A stretch of DNA of 13,933 nt from Deltaproteobacteria bacterium (GTDB taxonomy: Bacteria; Myxococcota_A; UBA9160; SZUA-336), in contig DAOVBF010000003.1 of NCBI GenBank assembly GCA_030673955.1, positions 1-13,933 on the forward strand, given 5' to 3'. A program made the translations under genes and the position numbers. Shown piece after piece: positions 4,643 to 11,603 of the stretch. The notes beneath the pieces were generated by a model. That model searched no databases and had not been told where the DNA came from. It saw only the letters and a list, made by a program, of their open reading frames with translations. Each line of letters begins with the position of its first letter. The first letter of the stretch is position 1.

Positions 4643-7303
4643 TCAATGTGCCTCCCGCCAGTTACGGCCCCAGCCCACACTAGCCTTCAGCACAACGGAC
4701 AGTTCCGCCACCCCCTGCATGCGATTGATCACGAGCGCACGGAGCGCCTCCACATCGGAGGGGGCCACCTCGAAGACCAGCTCATCGTGGACGGTCAGGA
4801 TCATGCGCGCCTCGGGGGCGCCGGCTGCCACCAGATCCCGGTCGATTCCGACCATGGCCCGCTTGATGAAGTCGGCGGCCGTGCCCTGGATCACCGAGTT
4901 GGTCGCCATACGCTCCGCAGCGGCGCGCTGGGCACGGTTCCTCGAGCGCAGATCGGGCAGGTAACGTCGCCTCCCATCAAGGGTTTCGGCATAGCCCTGC
5001 TCGCGCGCCCGCTGGATCGCCGTGTCCAGGAAAGCCCGCACCCCGGGATAGCGCGCGAAGTAGGCCCGAATGTGCTCCTGCGCCTGGCTCTGCGAGATCC
5101 CGAGCTGGCGAGCGATGCCGAACGCGGACGAACCGTAGATGATCCCGAAGTTGATGGCCTTCGTCTGGGTGCGCTGCTCCTCCGTGACCTCCTCCGGAGG
5201 GATGTCGAAGATCTGGGAAGCCGTCCGCACGTGGATGTCCTCGCCCTCCCGGAAGGCCGCCAGCAAGGGCGTGTCCTGAGAGAGATGCGCGAGGATGCGC
5301 AGCTCGATCTGGCTGTAGTCCGCTGAAAGCAGCACACGCCCCTCCGCCGGGATGAAGGCCTCGCGGATGCGCTGTCCCAGAGGCGTCCGGATGGGGATGT
5401 TCTGCAGGTTCGGGTTGGACGCGGAGAGACGGCCGGTGGCCGCCACGGTCTGGTTGAAGCTGCAGTGGATCCGGCCGCTCTCCGGATGGATCAGCTTGGG
5501 CAGGGCGTCGACGTACGTGCTCTTGAGCTTGGAGAGCTTGCGGTAGACCAGGATCTCGCGGGGTAGCTCGTAGTCGAGGGCGAGCTCCTCCAGCACCGAT
5601 TCATCGGTGGAGAAGCCCGTCTTGGTCCGCTTGGTCGGGGGCAGGGCCAGCTTCTCGAACAGGATGTGCTGCAGCTGCTTGGGGGAGTTGATCGTGAAAT
5701 CCTCCCCGGCCAGCTCGTAGACGCGCCGCTCTCGGTCGACCAGCTCTCGCTCCAGCTCCTTCGAGAGCGTAGCCAGCTTCCTCTCGTCGATGCGCACGCC
5801 GGCGAGCTCCATGCGCGCAAGCACCCGCACGAGCGGGACCTCGATCTCGCGGAAGAGGTCCAGCTGCCCCGTCGAGTCCAGTCGTCTCTCCAGCTCGGGC
5901 TCCAGGTCCAGGGCCGTGGCGACCTGCGTCCCGAAGAAATCCGCCAGCTCCTGGGCCGGGAGTGTGTCGGCGGAGCGTCGCTTCGCCCCCTTCCCGAACA
6001 GGTCCTCCCGAGCGGGGAGCTCCCTCGAGAGATAGGTTTGCGCCAGGGCCTCGGGGCGCTGAACCTGCCGGGAGGCGTCCACGACATAGGCACCGACGGC
6101 CGCGTCTCGCAGCTCTCCCCCGAGCGCGATGCCTCTTCGGGCAAACGCGACGCAATCTCGCTTGAGGTCGTGACCAACCCAGCTGCGCTGGCTCCGCTCG
6201 AGGACGGGGCGTAGGGCCTCGAGCACCTTCTCCTCCCCGAGCGCCTCGACGAGCAGGAAGTCGGCCGCGTCAGAGCTCCGCGCGAAGGCCATCCCCACGA
6301 GCTCCCCGCGCATCGGGTCCTCCGGCTCCAGGACCGTGGCCAGCGCCGCGCGGGGCCCGGCTTCGAGACGCGCGACCAGGGCTGCGAGGCCGTCCGCATC
6401 CCGCACCAGCTGGGTCCTCACGGCGGTCGGCCGGGGAGCCCTCCCCGCCGCGGCCTCTCCCAAGGCCTCGAGCAGCCGCTTGAACTCGAACTTCCGGAAG
6501 AGCTCGGCAAGCGCCTGCCGGTCGGGCTCGGGGATTGCAAAACGCTGGAGGTCGAGCTCGAGGGGCAGGTCCTCGCGCAGGCGCGAGAGTTCGTGCGAGA
6601 GCCGCGCCGCATCGGTCCCCGCGGCCAGCGCCTCCCGCACGCGCTTCGAGCCGATCGCCGTGGCGTGCTCGAGCAGGTTCTCGAGCGTGCCGTACTCCGC
6701 GATCAGCTTGGCCGCGGTCTTCTCGCCGATACCCCGGACCCCCGGGATGTTGTCGGAGCTGTCACCGGTCAGGGCCCGCAGCTCGAGCATGCGCGCCGGC
6801 GGCACACCGAAGCGCTCCTCGACCTCCTTCGGTCCGTAAGTGCGATCGCGCATGGTGTCGAGCAGCGTGACGTGCTGACTCACGAGCTGCATCAGGTCAC
6901 GATCCGTGGAAACGATCGAGACCTCGAGATTCTCGGGCTCGGCCTTGCGCGTGAGCGTCGCGATCACATCGTCGGCCTCCTCCCCCTCGTACTCGACCGA
7001 AGCCAGACCGTACGCCTCCACCACGCTGCGGATATGCGGGAGCTGCGCGACCAGGGCCTCGGGCATCGCGTCCCGTGTTGCTTTGTACTCGGGGTAGAGC
7101 TCCTTACGGCGCTTCGCGATCCGGCTGTCCCACACGACGACCACGTAGTCGGGCCGTTGTTCGCGCAGAACTTTTTGCAGCATGTTCACGAAGCCCAGCG
7201 TGGCGTTCGTCGGAACCCCACTTGCGGTCATCAACGGGGGCAGCGCGTAGAACGCCCGATAGATGCTCGAGCTCGCGTCGATCAGGAAGAGTTTCTTCGC
7301 CAT
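4643..7303 (-). CDS. polA: DNA polymerase I
   Basis: An 886-residue, full-length enzyme for Okazaki fragment maturation and repair synthesis. Residues 1 to about 290 form the 5'-3' flap nuclease (F-L-I-D-A at the start, E-G-E-E-A-D-D near 106-112, T-G-D-S-S-D-N-I-P-G-V near 179-189). About 300-480 is the 3'-5' exonuclease-like domain. About 490-886 is the polymerase: motif A L-L-S-A-D-Y-S-Q-I-E-L-R (D662), the O-helix R711, K715, F719 and Y723, and motif C T-V-H-D-E-L (D840, E841). Odd: the proofreading motif I, F-D-T-E in E. coli, aligns to L-A-T-V (residues 321-324), so both metal-binding carboxylates are missing. The motif II Asp (D383 in G-H-D-L-K-R-D) is kept. Phe at 719 is the usual residue that disfavours dideoxynucleotides. 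The ribosome binding site is weak. It follows a sugar-nucleotide gene by 51 bases. Confidence 0.97.
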   Translation of the reverse strand: MAKKLFLIDASSSIYRAFYALPPLMTASGVPTNATLGFVNMLQKVLREQRPDYVVVVWDSRIAKRRKELYPEYKATRDAMPEALVAQLPHIRSVVEAYGLASVEYEGEEADDVIATLTRKAEPENLEVSIVSTDRDLMQLVSQHVTLLDTMRDRTYGPKEVEERFGVPPARMLELRALTGDSSDNIPGVRGIGEKTAAKLIAEYGTLENLLEHATAIGSKRVREALAAGTDAARLSHELSRLREDLPLELDLQRFAIPEPDRQALAELFRKFEFKRLLEALGEAAAGRAPRPTAVRTQLVRDADGLAALVARLEAGPRAALATVLEPEDPMRGELVGMAFARSSDAADFLLVEALGEEKVLEALRPVLERSQRSWVGHDLKRDCVAFARRGIALGGELRDAAVGAYVVDASRQVQRPEALAQTYLSRELPAREDLFGKGAKRRSADTLPAQELADFFGTQVATALDLEPELERRLDSTGQLDLFREIEVPLVRVLARMELAGVRIDERKLATLSKELERELVDRERRVYELAGEDFTINSPKQLQHILFEKLALPPTKRTKTGFSTDESVLEELALDYELPREILVYRKLSKLKSTYVDALPKLIHPESGRIHCSFNQTVAATGRLSASNPNLQNIPIRTPLGQRIREAFIPAEGRVLLSADYSQIELRILAHLSQDTPLLAAFREGEDIHVRTASQIFDIPPEEVTEEQRTQTKAINFGIIYGSSAFGIARQLGISQSQAQEHIRAYFARYPGVRAFLDTAIQRAREQGYAETLDGRRRYLPDLRSRNRAQRAAAERMATNSVIQGTAADFIKRAMVGIDRDLVAAGAPEARMILTVHDELVFEVAPSDVEALRALVINRMQGVAELSVVLKASVGWGRNWREAH

Positions 7304-7354
7304 CGGATCGGATGTATCACGCCTTCCCGCCGCACGACAAGCGAGGCTGCGGCG

Positions 7355-8467
7355 TCAGGCACCGGAGAAACGCTTTCGCAGCTCGGCGTCTCGGCGCAGC
7401 GCCTCGAGGTCAGCGGGGGTCTTCACCGGAAAGAAGCGGCCTCGGGGCCCGCTGCGCGGTATGGCCAGATACGCCGTTTCGACAAAGGCCGAGAGCTCGC
7501 CAATCAGGCGTTCCATCTGGACGACTTTCCGCCCGTCGAGCTTCTTCTCGACGTAGAACCAGGAGAGTGGATAGTCCTTCTCCCATGCGGAGAGCGAGAT
7601 CATGAATGTATTTGTATTGATGAACCGGATCCGATCGAAGTCGAAGTCCCGCGGAAAGCGGAATCCCTCCACGATCTGAATCCGTCCCCCCACGCGGGCC
7701 GGGGCTCCGCCCACGTCGCCGCCCATCGTCTCCGCCACCTCGACCGTGAGCGCCCGCCCGTGCTTCAGGTGATAACCCACGATCACGGGATCCAGTTCCG
7801 CGCCGAGGTTGTCGACGTTAGACAGCGCGATGGCACGAACGCCGCGTTCAGCGAGCTCCGCCAAGCGCCCCGAATCGCGCAGCGCCGTGAGGAAGTCCCC
7901 GTGGCCCGGCGCGTAAAGCGAGAGCGCGCCCGAGGCGTCCCGAAAGAGCTCTCCCTCGGGCGTGAGGCGCAGGGAGGCCGATTGCAGGAACGGGAGCACA
8001 TCGTCCTCGAGCCCGTGCTCTGCGAGGAAACGAAGCGTGCGTTGGTGAGTGGCGAAGCTGTTCATGACGAGGAAAGGCACCGGCCCGTGCCGGAGCGCCT
8101 GCTCGCGCTTGAGCTCGAGGAAGCTTCGGCCGCCGACCGCTTCGACGACGCCTTTGACAGCTCCGCCGAAGCGCGTGGCCATCCCCCCGTTCAAGACCGC
8201 AACCGCCACCTCCCCCCGCGCCAGCAGCTCGCGTCCGATTTCGGTGTAATCAGCGCGCTCGATCTCCGGAAACGCTTCCAGCCGGTCGACCAGCTCGTCC
8301 GGCGCGGGCTCGGGGGGAGCGGGGAGTCGGTTCGACTCGGAGTCGAGTCGGCCTGCGCGAATCTCCTCGGCAAAGTACTCGACTCGCTCTCGGTCCACGG
8401 CAAGGCCGTCCAGGCCTTCCAGCAGGCCCGCCAGCTCCCTTTCGATTGCCCTCCAGTCGAAGCGCAT
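7355..8467 (-). CDS. UTP-sugar-1-phosphate uridylyltransferase, UDPGP family
   Basis: A 370-residue protein of the eukaryote-like UDPGP family, which makes UDP-glucose or UDP-N-acetylglucosamine from UTP and the sugar 1-phosphate for envelope polysaccharides. It has the nucleotide-binding loop V-L-N-G-G-M-A-T-R-F-G (residues 91-101) with the conserved Lys after it (K105 in V-K-G-V), the S-N-V-D-N-L-G motif in the middle and the F-I-N-T-N-T-F stretch that contacts the sugar. It belongs to a different family from the common bacterial GalU and GlmU. It is shorter than eukaryotic members (about 500 residues). The ATG at 8467 has a strong GGGAGGGGGGA just upstream; longer in-frame starts run into the divergent gene. 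The exact sugar cannot be read from the sequence. It is transcribed toward polA and divergent from the small membrane protein gene. Confidence 0.85.
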   Translation of the reverse strand: MRFDWRAIERELAGLLEGLDGLAVDRERVEYFAEEIRAGRLDSESNRLPAPPEPAPDELVDRLEAFPEIERADYTEIGRELLARGEVAVAVLNGGMATRFGGAVKGVVEAVGGRSFLELKREQALRHGPVPFLVMNSFATHQRTLRFLAEHGLEDDVLPFLQSASLRLTPEGELFRDASGALSLYAPGHGDFLTALRDSGRLAELAERGVRAIALSNVDNLGAELDPVIVGYHLKHGRALTVEVAETMGGDVGGAPARVGGRIQIVEGFRFPRDFDFDRIRFINTNTFMISLSAWEKDYPLSWFYVEKKLDGRKVVQMERLIGELSAFVETAYLAIPRSGPRGRFFPVKTPADLEALRRDAELRKRFSGA

Positions 8468-8535
8468 TCCCCCCTCCCAGGGTAAACCATCCTGTCCCCT
8501 TGCGCGGCCGGCAGAGCCCACGCCATGATGACCCC

Positions 8536-8814
8536 ATGCGGAGAGGCCAGCCGGACGATCGCGACCTCGCGAGATTCTTCCCACGCGTCACTCTGGCGAT
8601 CGCCGCGAGTCTTCTGCTGTTTCTGGTCTCGGCCGGGCTCTACGCCCTGCCGGTCCTCCTCGAGCCTCCGCCTCCGGGCGCGATCGCCGATTACCACAAG
8701 GAAAAAGTCAGGGCACGCCTACAGGGCAAGGTGATCTGGTTCCTGGCGGGCTCGCTCCTGACCGTCACCCTGGTCGTTGCGCTACCCCGCGGCGGGGGTC
8801 CCCGGAAGTCATGA
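8536..8814 (+). CDS. Small membrane protein, two helices, function unknown
   Basis: A 92-residue protein with a charged N-terminus, a hydrophobic helix (about 18-42), a proline-rich turn and charged linker (E-P-P-P-P-G, then H-K-E-K-V-R-A-R), and a second helix (about 66-83) with a basic tail. It probably forms an inner-membrane hairpin. I do not recognise a family. Its stop overlaps the start of the next gene as ATGA, so the two are coupled. The ATG at 8536 is the first that gives a sensible membrane protein; no clear ribosome binding site precedes it. It is divergent from the UDPGP gene with 68 bases between the two starts. Confidence 0.6.
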   Translation: MRRGQPDDRDLARFFPRVTLAIAASLLLFLVSAGLYALPVLLEPPPPGAIADYHKEKVRARLQGKVIWFLAGSLLTVTLVVALPRGGGPRKS

Positions 8815-9263
8815 GCGGCATTCGCTATTTCGCCTATGGCTCCAACCTCGACGCCGAGCAGATGGCGCTTCGCTGCCCCTCCGCGCGTGGGCTTTTCCGC
8901 GCGTGCCTGCGGGATCACCGGCTCGACTTCACCTACTTCTCCAGGCGCTGGTCGGGTGGGTCCGCCGATGTGGTGCCCCACTTCGGGGCGAACGTCTGGG
9001 GGATCGTCTACGAGCTGAACCCCGCGGAGGTGCCGGATCTGGATCGCTTCGAGGGCGGCTACCAGCGGATTTTTCTCGCGGTTAACGACGACCAGGAACG
9101 CACGCACCCCGTGATCAGCTACGAGGTGCCGCTGAAGCGCAGCTTCCGTCCGACGGCAAGCTATCTCGGGAAGATCATCCTCTGGGGCGAGCGCTGGAGC
9201 CTGCCCCCTGAGTATCTGGAGGGGCTCCGGCGCATCCCCATCATCCCCGAGCCCGGAACTTAG
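8811..9263 (+). CDS. Gamma-glutamylcyclotransferase-like protein
   Basis: A 150-residue protein of the gamma-glutamylcyclotransferase-like fold, enzymes that cyclise and release gamma-glutamyl groups as 5-oxoproline. The family signature Y-F-A-Y-G-S-N-L is at residues 6-13 (substrate-binding loop), followed by the R-C-P-S-A segment, the V-W-G-I-V-Y-E-L strand, and L-D-R-F-E-G with E81 as the likely catalytic acid. The C-terminus ends with a short L-P-P-E-Y-L-E-G-L-R helix seen in several relatives. The true substrate is unknown: relatives act on glutathione fragments, gamma-glutamylamines or butirosin-type intermediates. The start overlaps the upstream membrane protein. Its TAG stop is the first three bases of the second copy of the dispersed repeat. 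Confidence 0.85.
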   Translation: MSGIRYFAYGSNLDAEQMALRCPSARGLFRACLRDHRLDFTYFSRRWSGGSADVVPHFGANVWGIVYELNPAEVPDLDRFEGGYQRIFLAVNDDQERTHPVISYEVPLKRSFRPTASYLGKIILWGERWSLPPEYLEGLRRIPIIPEPGT

Positions 9264-9300
9264 GAGCCTGACCCAAGACTGTGTCTTGGGTCCGCTCCTA
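9261..9300 (+). terminator. Long hairpin ending the plus-strand pair (repeat copy 2)
   Basis: A 10-bp perfect stem (9270-9279 with 9283-9292, loop TGT) is enclosed by TAGGAGC/GCTCCTA. The hairpin includes the stop codon of the upstream gene, so it starts inside the translated region. It is the same structure that ends the sigma operon on the other strand at 2786-2825. Confidence 0.5.
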
Positions 9301-9409
9301 CCCCCGCTTAGCGCGCAAGGCGGTGCGAAGCGCTGCCGTCGCGGCAGGCCGGCTTCGCCGGCCGATAACCGGGTAGTCGGGGCGAGCAGAGCTCGCCTGC
9401 GCGCGCGTC

Positions 9410-9429
9410 GGGCGACTCTTGAGTCGCCC
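9410..9429 (-). terminator. Hairpin at the 3' end of fabH (repeat copy 2)
   Basis: GGGCGACT and AGTCGCCC form an 8-bp stem with a 4-base loop. On the minus strand it begins 2 bases past the TAG stop of the fabH-like gene. It is equivalent to the 2718-2737 hairpin after the oxidase operon. Confidence 0.45.
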
Positions 9430-9431
9430 TC

Positions 9432-10436
9432 CTAGGCGAAAGGCGGCACGTCCAGGCTCCAGCGCAGGGCACAGCCGGCCCAGGTCAGCCCCGACCCGAA
9501 AGCAACGGCGATAATCCGGTCGCCGGGGCGAAAACGCGCCGCGCGCTGACACTCGTCCAGCAAGACCGGAATGGAAGCCGCCGAAATATTCCCGGTGCGG
9601 GCCAGGTTCGTGGGCACCTTTTCGCTGGGAACCCCGAGCCGGTCGGCAACCGCATTCAGGATCCGACGGTTTGCCTGGTGCACGATCAAGTGGTCGACGT
9701 CTTCGATCCGCCAGCCAACCTTATCTAGTGTATCCTGCGCCACCTGCTCCAGAGCCTGTACCGCCAGCTTGAAGAGCTGGCGCTCCTCCATGCGCAGGAA
9801 TTGCTCGCGCTGGGTGAGCGTGTACGGCGAGGCCGGGCGCGCCGCGGCACCGCCGGGAATCCGGATCAGATCCGAGGACCCGGGGTCAGCCTTGAGCGTC
9901 GTGGCCAGAACATCGCCCTCCCCCTCCTCCACCTCCAGCAAGACGGCCCCCGCTCCGTCCCCGAACAGAACACAGACCTGCCGGTCCTGGTAGTCGACGA
10001 AGCGCGTCAGCGTCTCGGCCCCGATCAGCAGCGCCCGGCGGTAGCTCCCGGAAGCCAGGAGAGTATTGACCACCTCGAGGCCGTAGATGAAGCCGGAGAA
10101 GGCAGCATTCAAGTCGAAGCTCGGGATCGGGCGTCCGATGCGGAGATTCCGCTGCACGAGGTTCGCGGTCGACGGCGTGAGCATGTCGGGCGAGATCGTG
10201 GCGACGACGATCAGGTCCACGTCGTCGGGGGTGGCACCTGCCATATCGAGCGCCTGCTGCGCCGCGCGGGTGGCCATGTCGCTGGTGGCCTGGTCGGCCT
10301 CGAGCACACAGCGCTCCCGGATCCCCGTGCGCACAACGATCCACTCGTCGCTTGTGTCGAGCATGCGCTCGAGATCGGCGTTGGTGAGCTTAGACTCGGG
10401 GAGGCTCGAGCCCGTTCCCCGGATCACCGCGCTCAT
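9432..10436 (-). CDS. fabH: Beta-ketoacyl-ACP synthase III-like protein with catalytic Cys replaced by Phe
   Basis: A 334-residue KAS III family protein. Normal FabH joins acetyl-CoA (or another starter) to malonyl-ACP to start fatty acid synthesis. It has the N-terminal S-D-E-W-I...R-T-G-I-R-E-R signature, the F-G-D-G-A-G-A-V-L-L block, H253 in H-Q-A-N-R-R-I and N283 in T-G-N-I-S-A-A-S-I-P. The active-site stretch that normally reads N-A-A-C-S-G-F reads N-A-A-F-S-G-F: residue 113 is Phe (codon TTC at 10100-10098). One base change from TGC would explain it. Without the Cys the protein cannot form the acyl-enzyme; it could be a malonyl decarboxylase, a non-catalytic partner, or inactive, unless this is a sequencing error. 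It overlaps acpP as ATGA, so the two are coupled. The C-terminus runs about 6 residues past the usual end. Confidence 0.9.
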   Translation of the reverse strand: MSAVIRGTGSSLPESKLTNADLERMLDTSDEWIVVRTGIRERCVLEADQATSDMATRAAQQALDMAGATPDDVDLIVVATISPDMLTPSTANLVQRNLRIGRPIPSFDLNAAFSGFIYGLEVVNTLLASGSYRRALLIGAETLTRFVDYQDRQVCVLFGDGAGAVLLEVEEGEGDVLATTLKADPGSSDLIRIPGGAAARPASPYTLTQREQFLRMEERQLFKLAVQALEQVAQDTLDKVGWRIEDVDHLIVHQANRRILNAVADRLGVPSEKVPTNLARTGNISAASIPVLLDECQRAARFRPGDRIIAVAFGSGLTWAGCALRWSLDVPPFA

Positions 10437-10678
10437 TGGGCGGATTCGACGCGGCTACCCAGGTACTGGACGATGTCGTTGATCGTACGCATCGTTTCGA
10501 CGTCCTCATCCGGGACCTCGACCCCGAATTCCTCCTCCAGGGCCATGACGAGCTCCACGACGTCGAGGGAGTCGGCTCCCAGGTCATCCAGAAGATTCGC
10601 CTCTGGGACGAGGTTCGCCTGCTCCACTCCGAGCTGATCGCCGATGATGGCGTTCACACGCTGCGCGAGCGCTTCCAT
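10433..10678 (-). CDS. acpP: Acyl carrier protein
   Basis: An 81-residue acidic carrier protein that holds growing acyl chains as a thioester on a phosphopantetheine arm. The attachment Ser is S37 in D-D-L-G-A-D-S-L-D, followed by the V-V-E-L-V-M-A-L-E-E-E-F-G helix II typical of fatty-acid ACPs. Length and sequence are standard. The ATG at 10678 is preceded by GGGAGGAG at a good distance; a longer in-frame start upstream is not supported. It is followed with a 4-base overlap by the fabH-like gene. Other fatty acid genes (fabD, fabG, fabF) are not in the window, so this is a split or specialised acyl-ACP pair. A promoter region with a palindrome lies about 110-170 bases upstream. Confidence 0.96.
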   Translation of the reverse strand: MEALAQRVNAIIGDQLGVEQANLVPEANLLDDLGADSLDVVELVMALEEEFGVEVPDEDVETMRTINDIVQYLGSRVESAQ

Positions 10679-10787
10679 GCTCTCCTCCCGTAAACACGAC
10701 CGCCCACGCTGGGCAGCCGCCCATCGGGTCACCCCCCAACGGGCCCCCGTCCGAGCTCAGCCAGCCGCCCCGGTCGAGCCTCCGAAG

Positions 10788-10845
10788 TGACTAGGAGTCA
10801 TCTTATAAGCAAGGGAATGTAGGGATCTCCTCAGAGCCCTGTCAA
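10788..10845 (-). promoter_or_regulatory. Candidate promoter and operator upstream of acpP
   Basis: The 214-base gap 10679-10892 is the longest without a gene outside the repeats. On the minus strand it has a perfect TTGACA (10845-10840) with TACATT 18 bases later, and further down TATAAG (10807-10802) followed after one base by the palindrome TGACTCCTAGTCA (10800-10788). The palindrome would cover the transcription start of a TATAAG promoter, a good place for a repressor such as the neighbouring TetR protein or a lipid regulator. The implied leader is over 100 bases and includes a small TGGGC/GCCCA hairpin. All of this is by eye. Confidence 0.35.
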
Positions 10846-10892
10846 GCAGTCCGGGCCAGGCGGGCTGGCCGAGCTGGACCCGGGTTCCGAGG

Positions 10893-11519
10893 CTAAGCCG
10901 AAGCCTCGGGGCCAAGCCCCCGGATGAGCACCTCCATCGCGCTCTCGAAGACCCCCTCCAGCTCGCGGGCCCGCAGCCCGGATCTCTCGGGCTGCTCCTC
11001 CGTCTGGATCAGGCCGTTCGCCACGATCCAGAAGATGTTCGCCATCTCCCAGGGGTCGCAGGGCCGGAAGCACCCCTCGCGGACGCCCCGGGTGATCTGA
11101 TCGGCCAGGATCTGCAGGCAGCGCGACCACAAATCGGTGACAGCCCGTACCACGGCGTCGGGCAGCCCTCCGATCATGCGTTGGTTCTCGATGGCCCAAA
11201 AGATCCGAAAGTACTCGCGGTTCTCGCAGTAGTGCTTGAAGTAGAAGAGCCCGATCCGCTTAATCTGCTTGTCGGGCGAGAGCGAGGGATCGATCTTGTT
11301 CCGCATGCGCGAGACGAAGGCATCCGCGTTGTGGACCAGGACCGCGACATAGAGCTCGGCCTTGCTCTCGAAGTAGCGGTAGATGGTTCCCTTGGCGACG
11401 CCGGCCAGGCTCGCCACCTCGTCGAGGTTGGCCGCCTCGAAACCCTCCCGGAAGAATACCGTGCGCGCTGAATCAAGGATGCGGCGTCGGCTGGCTTCGC
11501 GTTTCCCCAACTGCTCCAT
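10893..11519 (-). CDS. TetR-family transcriptional regulator
   Basis: A 208-residue one-component repressor. The N-terminal DNA-binding domain (residues about 10-60) has the canonical pattern I-L-D-S-A-R-T-V-F-F-R-E-G-F, then A-N-L-D-E-V-A-S-L-A-G-V-A-K-G-T-I-Y-R-Y-F-E-S-K-A-E-L. The remaining helical domain would bind a small ligand and make the dimer; it holds many aromatic residues (I-G-L-F-Y-F-K-H-Y-C, F-R-I-F-W), fitting a hydrophobic or acyl ligand, which is inference. It lies between cysK and acpP-fabH on the same strand, so it may control either, or itself. A TATAAT box ends 9 bases before its ATG, so the transcript may have almost no leader. The TAG stop sits in a hairpin (CCGAGGC/GCCTCGG, 10887-10909). 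Confidence 0.9.
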   Translation of the reverse strand: MEQLGKREASRRRILDSARTVFFREGFEAANLDEVASLAGVAKGTIYRYFESKAELYVAVLVHNADAFVSRMRNKIDPSLSPDKQIKRIGLFYFKHYCENREYFRIFWAIENQRMIGGLPDAVVRAVTDLWSRCLQILADQITRGVREGCFRPCDPWEMANIFWIVANGLIQTEEQPERSGLRARELEGVFESAMEVLIRGLGPEASA

Positions 11520-11528
11520 AGCAGCGAG

Positions 11529-11534
11529 ATTATA
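11529..11534 (-). promoter_or_regulatory. Candidate -10 box of the TetR gene, possible leaderless start
   Basis: TATAAT on the minus strand, a perfect consensus in GC-rich DNA, ends 9 bases before the ATG at 11519. No good TTGACA is at the right distance (around 11552-11557 reads ACTGGA), and there is no Shine-Dalgarno before the ATG. A start about 7 bases past the box would give a leader of only about 3 bases. Confidence 0.35.
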
Positions 11535-11603
11535 ACGCGACTCGAGCCCGCTCCAGTGTCTTTTGGGCGGATCGCGGATGCGGACCTGCCCAGGGGCCCC
11601 GAG

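Larger units (their letters stand above)
9261..9434 (-). repeat. Dispersed hairpin repeat, copy 2 (174 bp), inverted relative to copy 1
   Basis: This is the same element as at 2713-2825, in the opposite orientation, with an 80-base middle instead of 19. Both of its outermost TAG triplets are stop codons: TAG at 9261-9263 ends the gamma-glutamylcyclotransferase gene, and TAG on the minus strand at 9434-9432 ends the fabH-like gene. It holds four hairpins in a row: 9261-9300 (10-bp stem plus outer 7 bp), 9347-9363 (GGCCGGC/GCCGGCC), 9381-9397 (GGCGAGC/GCTCGCC, loop AGA) and 9410-9429 (8-bp stem, 4-base loop). It carries no open frame of its own that looks real. Confidence 0.85.

Noticed and set aside
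4555..4680. A longer N-terminus for the ECF sigma factor
   Set aside because: It would overlap the polA 3' end and add residues unlike sigma factors; the ATG at 4554 has a strong ribosome binding site.
6593..8485. A 630-codon open frame on the plus strand opposite polA and the UDPGP gene
   Set aside because: It is antisense to two well-supported enzymes, has no domain I recognise and crosses their gene boundary; long antisense frames are common in GC-rich DNA.
9298..9552. A short minus-strand frame running through repeat copy 2 into the fabH end, with a peptide similar to one read through copy 1
   Set aside because: The similarity comes from the DNA repeat itself, not from a conserved protein; there is no start signal.
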